In this document: positions 14,270-20,594 of the stretch, piece by piece
How the letters are laid out: every line of letters starts with the position of its first letter
Position numbering within the stretch: position 1 is the first letter of the stretch
NCBI GenBank assembly: GCA_900319835.1
Contig: ONPY01000056.1
Location: 1-21,945, forward strand
DNA from: an uncultured Eubacteriales bacterium
GTDB lineage: Bacteria > Bacillota_A > Clostridia > Oscillospirales > Oscillospiraceae
Direction of reading: 5' to 3'
Length of the DNA: 21,945 nucleotides
Notes under the pieces: model-generated
Database searches by the model: none
What the model saw: only the letters and a program-made list of their open reading frames with translations
Told to the model about the DNA's origin: nothing
Position numbers and translations under genes: made by a program

Positions 14270-15553
14270 TTACGTCACCAGCGCGCCGTAGACCAGGATC
14301 GGGAGGTTTTCCCGGTACATTTCATCCAGATCTGCCAGGGGCAGGGGATTCGTCCCCTGCCCCGCTTCGATCGTGTAGCCCGGTCGGCAGAGGGAATCGA
14401 TGAACCAGTCCTTGTACCCGGCGTAGGAGGAACCCGCCGCCGGGTCCGCGAGCGTGTAGCCCGAGAGCCGGGCAAAGAGCTCCCCAATCTCCCGGCTCCT
14501 CGGCGGCTCCTGGTCTCCGTAGCGCCAGTAGATCTCTTTTCCCTGGGTGTGGTAGCTCAGCGTCAGCCTCGGCTGCAGCGCAAACGTGTAGTCGTAGAGC
14601 GCCCGACTCTCCGGCGCGGAGAGGGGCGCGGGCCCCACATAGTCTGCCGGCGCGGGCGAGACGATGCCCTGCTCGGCCTTGATTTTCCTCGCCGCCTCCC
14701 AGCCCGCGGGGAACTGGAGATTCAAGTCCGTGCCCCGGAGATTGGCCTTCCAGCCGTCCGGGAAGGGATAGCGGGGGTAGTCCTCCGCGATGCGCAGGGC
14801 CTGGCGGTAGCTCTCCCCCTGCTGCAGCTCCCCGGTGACCAGATCCGCCCCGTCGGGGTTGACCTGGGGGATCAGTGTGATGACGGCGTAGTCCAGGATT
14901 TCCGCGGCGCTGCGGTCCAGGATCGTCCCGCCGGAGGCGAAGGCTTTGGCCAGCTCCTCACAAAAGCGCAGCAGCAGCGGCGTTGTGATCCACTCGTTTG
15001 CGTGGATGCCCGCGTGGTAGAGCACCCGGTTCTCCCCGACGCCCAGCCGCAGTGACCAGAGCGGCCGGCCGAGGACGCTCCTGCCGATTTCCCCGGTGAA
15101 GAGAAAAGGGTACCTCGCCGCAAGCCCCCGGACGCAGTAGCCCGTGAGATTGGAGAAGAAAGGGACACAATCGGGCACCACGGCAAAGCCCAGCGGCACC
15201 ACCAGCCCCGCGCCGATCTCCAGATGTTCCTCCCGGACGCCGGGATTGGCCAGCCGGATGGCCTCCAAACTGGTCGCGTAGCGTTCGGCCAGCGCCCAGA
15301 GCGTGTCACCCCGCCGGATCGTATGCACCAGATAGCCGGTGTACCAGGGCGTCAGCGCCCGGTGGGTCTCCCGGCCGGCGACGCCGTCCGGGTTCAGTCC
15401 CCGCTCCTGCTGGAAGCGCCGCAGCGCGGCCTCCGTGGCGGGGCCAAAGATGCCGTCCTGCGCAAGCCCCGCAGACGACCCTTTCCGGTTCAGCGCCAGC
15501 TGCAGCAGCGCCACCGCCGGTCCGATGCTGCCCATGCGTAAAATCCTCATCAT
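14270..15553 (-). CDS. M14-family gamma-D-glutamyl-diaminopimelate-type peptidase with PG-binding and LysM domains
   Basis: Zinc carboxypeptidase of 427 residues that probably trims peptidoglycan stem peptides (D-Glu to diaminopimelate bond). Domains in order: PG_binding_1 (about 7-67, LLQLALNRKG and DGIFGPATEAALRRFQ), LysM (about 74-118, HTIRRGDTLWALAERY), and M14 peptidase (about 130-425). Zinc ligands are H184 and E187 (HANE) and H335 (SYHTQG). Catalytic E396 is in YTIEAGQG, and NPDG (232-235) is also typical. Two adjacent ATGs (15553 and 15550) follow GGGGAGG; either could be used. No signal peptide is visible, as in the Bacillus YqgT-type enzyme, so it may act on recycled muropeptides in the cell or be released by lysis in sporulation. 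Confidence 0.9.
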   Translation of the reverse strand: MMRILRMGSIGPAVALLQLALNRKGSSAGLAQDGIFGPATEAALRRFQQERGLNPDGVAGRETHRALTPWYTGYLVHTIRRGDTLWALAERYATSLEAIRLANPGVREEHLEIGAGLVVPLGFAVVPDCVPFFSNLTGYCVRGLAARYPFLFTGEIGRSVLGRPLWSLRLGVGENRVLYHAGIHANEWITTPLLLRFCEELAKAFASGGTILDRSAAEILDYAVITLIPQVNPDGADLVTGELQQGESYRQALRIAEDYPRYPFPDGWKANLRGTDLNLQFPAGWEAARKIKAEQGIVSPAPADYVGPAPLSAPESRALYDYTFALQPRLTLSYHTQGKEIYWRYGDQEPPRSREIGELFARLSGYTLADPAAGSSYAGYKDWFIDSLCRPGYTIEAGQGTNPLPLADLDEMYRENLPILVYGALVT

Positions 15554-15694
15554 CGTTCCTCCCCTGTCCCGATTGTTCTCCGATCATTCTATGCCCACGA
15601 CTCCCGCTTCATGCCCACACGCACGGGATGCGGGCAGAATACCCAAAAGCTGCCGGGGCTTTTCGTGCGCTTTGCCTGAAAATCCCGCCCCGGC

Positions 15695-15723
15695 TTGCCA
15701 ATGGCGGGACTTTTTGATATAGT
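15695..15723 (+). promoter_or_regulatory. Promoter of msmX
   Basis: TTGCCA (15695-15700), 17 bases, TATAGT (15718-15723). The region overlaps a hairpin, TCCCGCC with GGCGGGA (15683-15709), followed by CTTTTT. That resembles a terminator but has no plus-strand gene before it. Transcription from near 15730 gives a leader of about 195 bases. Bases 15554-15680 hold no recognisable gene. Confidence 0.7.
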
Positions 15724-15763
15724 ATTATGCGGGTTTTTATGACCCTATTATTTGACTGCGTGC

Positions 15764-15917
15764 CCGGCACTCCACAACAATGCCGCGCACAGCTTGTATA
15801 AGGAGGAAATGTTCATCCCCAGGCTCGGGGTGCGGCAGTGTGGAGACCTGTCGTAAGGCGGCATATCCCCAGCGGATAGCCGTGAGTGTGTACCAAGCGG
15901 AGGCTGTACACACGGAG
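15764..15917 (+). ncRNA. Structured 5' leader RNA of msmX (unknown class)
   Basis: Three helices tile the leader. Helix 1: CTCCACA (15770-15776) with TGTGGAG (15839-15845), continued by TGCCGC (15781-15786) with GCGGCA (15832-15837), with an inner hairpin CCCC/GGGG (15817-15830). Helix 2: CGGC-A-TATCC with GGATA-GCCG (15859-15882 region), loop CCAGC. Helix 3: GTGTGTAC with GTACACAC (15886-15913), apical AGC-GGAG-GCT. The msmX ribosome site GGAG (15914-15917) touches the foot of helix 3. This could be a riboswitch, protein-binding leader or attenuator. I do not recognise it as a known class. A relic end of an IS200/IS605-type element is an alternative. Confidence 0.6.
15809..15856 (+). CDS. 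Possible 15-codon leader ORF in the msmX 5' UTR
   Basis: ATG 15809 runs to TAA 15854-15856 and would encode MFIPRLGVRQCGDLS. AGGAGG lies at 15801-15806, but only two bases from the ATG, which is too close for efficient initiation. Translation would melt helix 1 of the leader. It may be a leader peptide, or merely part of the RNA fold. Confidence 0.25.
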   Translation: MFIPRLGVRQCGDLS

Positions 15918-15925
15918 TCGGAAAC

Positions 15926-17107
15926 ATGGCAACTGTCCAGCTGAAAAACATCAAGAAAGTCTACCCCTTCATCAGCGGCGAGCAGAAAAAGAGCAAGAAA
16001 AAGAAAGCCGATGAGCCCGAGAAGAAGAAAGTCAATCTTCAGATCACCGACGAGGGCGTCGTGGCGGTGCAGAGCTTCAACCTGGATATCGCGGACAAGG
16101 AGTTCATCGTCCTGGTCGGCCCCTCCGGCTGCGGCAAGTCCACCACCCTGCGCATGGTCGCCGGTCTCGAGGAGATCTCTGACGGCGAGCTGATCATCGA
16201 CGGCAAGCTCATGAACGACGTCGCCCCCAAGGATCGCGACATCGCCATGGTTTTCCAGAACTACGCCCTCTACCCCCACATGTCCGTGTATGACAACATG
16301 GCCTTCTCCCTGAAGCTGAGGAAGGAGCCCAAGGACGTCATCGACCAGAAGGTCCGCGAGGCTGCCGAGATCCTGGACATCACCCAGTACCTCGACCGCA
16401 AGCCCAAGGCCCTCTCCGGCGGCCAGAGACAGCGCGTCGCCATCGGCCGCGCCATTGTGCGTGACCCGAAGGTCATGCTGATGGACGAGCCTCTGTCCAA
16501 CCTGGACGCCAAACTGAGAAACGAGATGCGCGCCGAGATCATCAAGCTGCGCGAGCGCATCAACACCACCTTCATCTATGTTACCCACGACCAGACCGAG
16601 GCCATGACCCTGGGCGACCGCATCGTCATCATGCGCGACGGTTACATCCAGCAGATCGGCACGCCCCAGGAGGTCTTTAACCACCCGGCCAACCTCTTCG
16701 TCGCCGGCTTCATCGGCATGCCCGTCATGAACTTCTTCGACGCTGAGCTTATCCGCGAGGGCGACAAGTACTTTGTCGAGCTCGAGGGCGTGAAGGTCGA
16801 GCTGGATGCGGAGAAGGAAGCCCGCCTCAAGGGCAAGGATGTCCAGAGCCAGTCTGTTGTCCTCGGCGTTCGTCCCGAGCACACCCAGCTGACGAAGGAC
16901 GGCGTTCCCGCCAAGGTCGACGTCAGCGAGATGATGGGCTCCTCCGTCCATCTGCACGTCTCCGCCGCCGGCCGCGACGTCATCATCATTGTTCCCACCA
17001 TCGACATGGAGGGCAACTACAAGATCGGCGACCAGGTCCACTTCTCCTTCACCGGCAATGTGGCCCATGTCTTCTCCAAGGAGACCGAGAAGAACCTGGA
17101 GTGGTAA
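15926..17107 (+). CDS. msmX: MsmX/UgpC-family multi-sugar ABC transporter ATPase
   Basis: Cytoplasmic ATPase of 393 residues that energises carbohydrate ABC importers (CUT1 class). Such stand-alone ATPases often serve several permeases, and no permease or binding-protein gene is near. Walker A GPSGCGKS (65-72), Q-loop Q111 (VFQNYALYPHMSVYDNMAF), signature LSGGQ (163-167), Walker B VMLMDE (183-188) and H221 are intact. After about residue 240 comes the C-terminal OB-fold regulatory domain (GVRPEH). A Lys/Glu-rich insert (about 18-38, SGEQKKSKKKKADEPEKKK) interrupts the N-terminal strand compared with Bacillus MsmX; similar inserts are, from memory, usual in related Clostridia. ATG 15926 has GGAG eight bases upstream. 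It is monocistronic, ending at a strong terminator. Confidence 0.95.
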   Translation: MATVQLKNIKKVYPFISGEQKKSKKKKADEPEKKKVNLQITDEGVVAVQSFNLDIADKEFIVLVGPSGCGKSTTLRMVAGLEEISDGELIIDGKLMNDVAPKDRDIAMVFQNYALYPHMSVYDNMAFSLKLRKEPKDVIDQKVREAAEILDITQYLDRKPKALSGGQRQRVAIGRAIVRDPKVMLMDEPLSNLDAKLRNEMRAEIIKLRERINTTFIYVTHDQTEAMTLGDRIVIMRDGYIQQIGTPQEVFNHPANLFVAGFIGMPVMNFFDAELIREGDKYFVELEGVKVELDAEKEARLKGKDVQSQSVVLGVRPEHTQLTKDGVPAKVDVSEMMGSSVHLHVSAAGRDVIIIVPTIDMEGNYKIGDQVHFSFTGNVAHVFSKETEKNLEW

Positions 17108-17121
17108 TTACATAACAAAAC

Positions 17122-17155
17122 AAAAACAGGACTGCGAAAGCAGTCCTGTTTTTTT
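17122..17155. terminator. Two-way terminator between msmX and the histidine kinase
   Basis: AACAGGACTGC (17125-17135), loop GAAA, GCAGTCCTGTT (17140-17150), then TTTTT on the plus strand. The preceding As give a T-run on the minus strand. It serves both convergent genes. Confidence 0.92.
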
Positions 17156-18428
17156 ATGTCTTGTTCGGCACGGTGATGGTCACCGCGGTGCCGCCGCCCG
17201 GCCGGGGCGCAATGCGCAACGTGCCGCGGCACTGGAGCTCCAGGCGGCGGCGGATGTTCTCCAGGGCGATGTGCGGCTCGCGGTCGTCCGCAGGGCCAAA
17301 GCCTGGGCCGCTGTCCTCCACGGTGATCTCGCTGCCCTCCGGCGTCTCATAGGCGCGGATGGAGATATACAGGGGCTCCAGCTCCGGATCGACGCCGTGC
17401 TTGACGGCGTTTTCCACAATCGGCTGCAGGGTCAGCGGCGGTACGCGAAACAGCACGTGCGGGGTGTCAAACTCGACAAAGAGCCGGTTTTCAAAGCGCA
17501 CTTGCTCCACCGCGAGATAGGCCCGCGTGTGCTCCAGCTCCTCGGTAAAGGGGATGGTCTCGGTCTGGGCCAGGGCGGTGAAGTTCCGGCGCAGATAGGC
17601 GGTAAAGTCCAGGATGACCCGCTGCGCCTTTTCGGCGTCCTCCTGGCAGAGATAGTAGATGCTCAGCATGGTGTTGTAGATAAAGTGCGGGCGCATCTGC
17701 AGCACCATGATGCTCGCGCGCTGGCGGGCGTTCTCCTCCTGGGTTTTGATGTACAGCTCCACCTGCTCCCGGTAGAACGCGAGGAACATGACCATGGACG
17801 AAAGCGCTGTCGCGATCACGATGGTCAGCAGTCCGTAGACGCACATCTGGATCAGCATGGCGACCAGCGGGACGATGAGATAGACGGAAAACGCCGTCCG
17901 CTGCCAGGGGGACAGGCGGTCCCGCAGCCGGTACAGGGCGAGCAGGTTTACCGCCATGAGCAGCACCGGCGGGATCAGCAGCAGGGGATACCAGGGCCCC
18001 CGGTGGTAGACGTTGTCGTCGGTGTAGTAATAGATGGCCGTGGTAAACTGTGCGGCGACCAGCACGCAGAAATAGACCAGCCACAGCGCGGCCACGATCT
18101 TCACAAGCCGGCTCGCCCGCCAGCCCATGCGGCAGCAGCGCAGCAGAAACAACGTCAGCAGCGGCATCAGCAGGGAGGAAAAGAAAGACTCAAAAAACAG
18201 CGCCCAGCGTGAAAACACCGCGTAGCCCGGGCCCAGCTGCATAAAGGTCAGCTCCAGCAGATCGCTGACGATATAGACGGTCATGAGAGAAAACAGCAGC
18301 CGGAAGAAGCGCTTGCTCTCCCACTGCATATAGCCGGCGGAATAATTCATCAAGAGGCCCATCAGCACAACGGTCAGGCCGATGACCGGGAAGGCGAAGT
18401 TGGCCAGATCGATCCACGAGAGCGTCAT
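17154..18428 (-). CDS. LytS/YehU-type sensor histidine kinase
   Basis: Membrane sensor kinase of 424 residues. Six to seven hydrophobic segments occupy residues 8-215 with no large outer domain, so the signal is probably sensed in or near the membrane. A short coiled linker (218-240) leads to the His_kinase domain with LQMRPHFIYNTMLSIYYL (phospho-acceptor H248). The ATPase domain follows with LTLQPIVENAVKHGVDP (N box, N340) and VEDSGPGFG (370-378), ending IALENIRRRLEL. Partner: the response regulator just upstream, whose stop overlaps this start (ATGA, 18428-18425). ATG 18428 is therefore preferred, although the frame opens further upstream. The stimulus is unknown. It ends at the two-way terminator. 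Confidence 0.92.
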   Translation of the reverse strand: MTLSWIDLANFAFPVIGLTVVLMGLLMNYSAGYMQWESKRFFRLLFSLMTVYIVSDLLELTFMQLGPGYAVFSRWALFFESFFSSLLMPLLTLFLLRCCRMGWRASRLVKIVAALWLVYFCVLVAAQFTTAIYYYTDDNVYHRGPWYPLLLIPPVLLMAVNLLALYRLRDRLSPWQRTAFSVYLIVPLVAMLIQMCVYGLLTIVIATALSSMVMFLAFYREQVELYIKTQEENARQRASIMVLQMRPHFIYNTMLSIYYLCQEDAEKAQRVILDFTAYLRRNFTALAQTETIPFTEELEHTRAYLAVEQVRFENRLFVEFDTPHVLFRVPPLTLQPIVENAVKHGVDPELEPLYISIRAYETPEGSEITVEDSGPGFGPADDREPHIALENIRRRLELQCRGTLRIAPRPGGGTAVTITVPNKT

Positions 18429-19021
18429 CTGCCAAGCCCCCTGACCGGATAGCGCAGGCGGCCCAGCTGGCCGCGCACGCTCTGGGCGCTCAGCGGCTTG
18501 AGCAAAAAGCCGCAGGCCCCGGTGTCCCACGCGTCAAAGGAGTACTCGGCGTAGGCGGTGAGAAAGACCACGTTGGTGTGCGGGGAGATCTCCAGCAGCT
18601 CCCGACACAGGGCAAGTCCACTGATCTTGCCCATCTCAATGTCCAGAAAGGCGAGGGCGATCCGGTTGGAGCGGGCAAACTCGATGGCGTCGGAGGGCCG
18701 GGTAAAACCGGTGATGGCGGCCTCGGGCATCACGGCCTCCAGCACGGGCAGGCTGCCGGAAAGGATGATCCGCTCGTCGTCCACCAGGATGACGTTGGGC
18801 TTTTCCGGCGCGCTCTCCGCCGCGGCATCCAGCAGCAGGCGCACATCCACGCCCAGGGCGTCTGCGATGTGGGAGAGCAGAAGCACGTCCGGCGTGCGGC
18901 TGCCGGTCTCCCAGCGGACAATGGTGGAGCGGTCGACAAACAGGATTTCCGAAAGGCGCTGCTGGGAAAGACCCTTTTCCATTCTCAGCCGCCGCAGGGA
19001 TTCGCCAAAGGACATGCTCAC
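18425..19021 (-). CDS. Response regulator with N-terminal XRE HTH and C-terminal receiver domain
   Basis: Protein of 198 residues with reversed architecture. An XRE/HTH_3 DNA-binding domain comes first (about 5-63: FGESLRRLRMEKGLSQQRLS, STIVRWETGSRTP). A complete receiver domain follows (about 75-192), with acidic pair D81-D82, phospho-acceptor D127 (LAFLDIEMG), T155 and K175 (LLKPLS). Most response regulators have the receiver first. It is co-transcribed with the kinase gene and overlaps it by 4 bases, so it is the cognate regulator. The start GTG 19021 was chosen because AAGGAGGTG ends eight bases before it; the ATG at 19015 is too far. It is divergent from the BTAD regulator, with a 20-bp direct repeat between. 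Confidence 0.92.
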   Translation of the reverse strand: MSMSFGESLRRLRMEKGLSQQRLSEILFVDRSTIVRWETGSRTPDVLLLSHIADALGVDVRLLLDAAAESAPEKPNVILVDDERIILSGSLPVLEAVMPEAAITGFTRPSDAIEFARSNRIALAFLDIEMGKISGLALCRELLEISPHTNVVFLTAYAEYSFDAWDTGACGFLLKPLSAQSVRGQLGRLRYPVRGLGR

Positions 19022-19046
19022 GGTTCACACCTCCTTGCACGTCTCC

Positions 19047-19075
19047 CTTTTATCATATCGGCGGGCAAAGCGCAA
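19047..19075 (-). promoter_or_regulatory. Promoter of the XRE-REC / kinase operon
   Basis: Minus-strand TTGCGC (19075-19070), 17 bases, TAAAAG (19052-19047) with an upstream TG (extended -10). Both boxes are weak, which suits a promoter that needs an activator. Confidence 0.5.
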
Positions 19076-19081
19076 GAGGGG

Positions 19082-19121
19082 GGATGTGACAATCTGGAAC
19101 CGGATGTGACAGCTTGGAACG
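19082..19121. repeat. 20-bp direct repeat between two divergent promoters
   Basis: GGATGTGACAATCTGGAACC (19082-19101) is followed directly by GGATGTGACAGCTTGGAACG (19102-19121), 16 of 20 identical and in register for about two helix turns. It begins six bases from the minus -35 box and ends five bases from the plus -35 box, filling the gap exactly. It is a likely activator site for the BTAD regulator, the XRE-REC protein or both. The direct-repeat form favours a SARP/OmpR-like winged helix. Confidence 0.75.
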
Positions 19122-19126
19122 CTTTC

Positions 19127-19156
19127 TTGCCATGGTGCCGGGTGCGCCGCTATAAT
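19127..19156 (+). promoter_or_regulatory. Promoter of the BTAD regulator gene
   Basis: TTGCCA (19127-19132), 18 bases, TATAAT (19151-19156). The -10 box is perfect and the -35 box moderate, just downstream of the direct repeats. Confidence 0.75.
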
Positions 19157-19198
19157 ATAGGGAAGGAATCTAACGCCGCAGAAAAGGGTGTGAAAAGT

Positions 19199-20362
19199 AT
19201 GGACGAGCCCAAAAATACGCTGATCGTAAAAACTTTTGGCTCTTTTTCGGCAAAATGGAACGGAAACGTGCTGTTCGACGACACCATCTCGGGCGAGACG
19301 CAGTTCATCTGCCTCATGCAGATCCTGCTGCACCACCGCCGCGAGGGCGTGGACCGGGCACGGCTTCTCGAGGAGCTGTTCTATGACCGGGACGTACAGG
19401 ACGCCGCCCACTCCATGAGCGTGCTTTTTTACAACACGCAGCGCAGACTGCGGACGATGGGCCTGCCGGCCGGCAGCTGCTTTGAGCGGAGTAACGGCAG
19501 GATTTACTGGACCTCCGCGATCCCGGTGCTGGAGGACACGGACTGCTTTGAGACGCTGTGCCGGAAGGCGGACGCCGCCCCGGACAAGGAGCTTGCACTG
19601 CCGCTCTATCTGGAAGCGGCCGGGCGCTTTTCGGGGGATTTTCTGCCGAATCGCGCCGGGAGCCTCTGGGTCTCTCACGAGGCGCGGCGCTATCGGGAGA
19701 TGTTCGGCGCGTGTCTGCGGAAGGCCGCCGCGATGCTGCGGGAGAGGCGGGACTACGGCCGCCTGGAGGAATTGGGCAGACATGCTTCGCGGGTCCAGCC
19801 CTATGCCGACTGGGAACGGCTCACGCTGGAGGCGCTGATCGCCCAAGGCCGCGCGGAAGAGGCGAAAAAGTTGTACAACGAGACGGAGCAGCGCTACTTT
19901 CAGGAGCTGAAGCTGCGCCCGGACCGGCAGATGTCCGAGCTCAAGAGCCGGATCGAGGAACTGGCGACCCCGGACCACACGAGCCTGGACGAGCTCATGG
20001 AGCAGCTCTCCGCCGGTTCTCCGCGGGAAGAAGGCGCCTTCTTCTGCCGGTACTCGACCTTTGAGAGCATCTGCCAAGCGGCTCAGCGGCTCACGCAGCG
20101 GGGAAGGTACACGGCCTGCCTGATGTTCTGCACACTGGAAAAGTCCGCCGGGACCAGCGAAGCGCAGGGGGACGCGCTCAAGACCGCACTCTGCGCCGCG
20201 CTTCGGCGCAGCGACGTCGTGTGCCGCTATGGGCAGACCCAGTTTCTGGTGCTGCTGGCAGATATGGCGCCGACCGCCTGCGCCGCCGTGCGGGAGCGTA
20301 TCAGCGCCCGCTTAAGTCCGGCCCTGCGCGCCGCCGTGCGCTGCGACGTCATGCCGCTTTGA
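19199..20362 (+). CDS. SARP-like BTAD transcriptional regulator with degenerate GGDEF-like tail
   Basis: Predicted DNA-binding regulator of 387 residues. An N-terminal winged helix (about 8-105: VKTFGSFSAKWNG, RLLEELFYDRDVQDAAHSMS, LFYNTQRRLR) is followed by a helical BTAD/TPR domain (about 110-257, DTDCFETL through AKKLYNETEQRYFQELKLRP). The C-terminal domain (about 279-372) looks like a diguanylate-cyclase fold: GDALKTALCAALRRSDVVCR then YGQTQFLVLL stands where GGDEF would be, so it lacks the catalytic motif and probably only senses or dimerises. ATG 19199 has GGGTG eight bases upstream; GTG 19190 is a weaker alternative. It is divergent from a two-component operon. The target genes are unknown. 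A strong terminator follows. Confidence 0.88.
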   Translation: MDEPKNTLIVKTFGSFSAKWNGNVLFDDTISGETQFICLMQILLHHRREGVDRARLLEELFYDRDVQDAAHSMSVLFYNTQRRLRTMGLPAGSCFERSNGRIYWTSAIPVLEDTDCFETLCRKADAAPDKELALPLYLEAAGRFSGDFLPNRAGSLWVSHEARRYREMFGACLRKAAAMLRERRDYGRLEELGRHASRVQPYADWERLTLEALIAQGRAEEAKKLYNETEQRYFQELKLRPDRQMSELKSRIEELATPDHTSLDELMEQLSAGSPREEGAFFCRYSTFESICQAAQRLTQRGRYTACLMFCTLEKSAGTSEAQGDALKTALCAALRRSDVVCRYGQTQFLVLLADMAPTACAAVRERISARLSPALRAAVRCDVMPL

Positions 20363-20372
20363 AGACAATAGA

Positions 20373-20414
20373 AAACGAGCAGAGGCACGCCAAAGGGCGT
20401 GCCTCTGCTCGTTT
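20373..20414. terminator. Two-way terminator after the BTAD regulator
   Basis: A perfect 19-bp stem (20373-20391 with 20396-20414) with loop AAAG. The T-run is short on the plus strand (TTT) and TTTT on the minus strand. The minus-strand TAA at 20415-20413 sits at the foot of the stem, so it also ends the gene remnant to the right. Confidence 0.8.
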
Positions 20415-20513
20415 ATGCCGCCTGCTCCAAAAGCCCGGCGCTTTTGAGCATGTCCTGGATGGAGACGGCGTAACCCTTGGCGGGATTCGATACAAACACA
20501 TGCGTCACCGCAT
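20413..20513 (-). pseudogene. 3' remnant of an interrupted gene (unidentified)
   Basis: A minus-strand frame ending at TAA 20413 reads protein-like: VTHVFVSNPAKGYAVS then IQDMLKSAGLLEQAA. It has codon use like the neighbouring genes and stops exactly at a terminator. No start codon with a ribosome site is present. Upstream it runs into the palindromic element at 20526-20582 and then the serine recombinase. I read it as the last ~32 codons of a chromosomal gene cut by a mobile element. I cannot name the family. Confidence 0.5.
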
Positions 20514-20594
20514 GATGACGACAGGGCCCCCTTGCCTAAAGGGGGCTGTCGCGGGACGCGCAGCGGCCCGTGACTGGGGGATACAAACTTATGC
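20489..20594. repeat. Imperfect direct repeats bracketing the palindromic element
   Basis: GATACAAACACATGC (20489-20503) and GATACAAACTTATGC (20580-20594) match at 13 of 15 bases. One copy is in the gene remnant; the other overlaps the recombinase stop codon. They are candidates for a target duplication of the palindromic element or for part of the mobile element's attachment site. Confidence 0.45.
20526..20582. repeat. Single palindromic module related to 14133-14241
   Basis: Hairpin GCCCCCTT with AAGGGGGC (20526-20546), then hairpin TCGCGGG with CCCGTGA (20549-20573), then CTGGGGGAT. The order hairpin, hairpin, GGGGGAT is the same as each half of the element at 14133-14241, with different loop sequence. 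Confidence 0.65.

Noticed and set aside
13986..14291. Open frames on both strands through the 42-bp repeats, looking like a small repeat protein
   Set aside because: The frame stays open because 42 is divisible by three. It continues into the palindromic element and overlaps the end of the M14 gene, and no ribosome site precedes the start.
15683..15715. Intrinsic terminator before msmX (stem TCCCGCC/GGCGGGA with five Ts)
   Set aside because: No plus-strand gene lies upstream, and the hairpin overlaps the msmX -35 box and spacer, so it is more likely chance or an operator. On the minus strand no T-run follows.
15764..15925. Known riboswitch classes (T-box, SAM, c-di-GMP, THF, glycine, purine) or an omega-type guide RNA for the msmX leader
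   Set aside because: I could not find the conserved core of any of these, and there is no tnpB-like gene adjacent. An IS200/IS605 relic remains possible but unsupported.
18578..19198. N-terminal extension of the BTAD regulator to 594 codons
   Set aside because: The upstream frame runs antisense through the XRE-REC gene. A promoter (19127-19156), a ribosome site and the family N-terminus all place the start at 19199.
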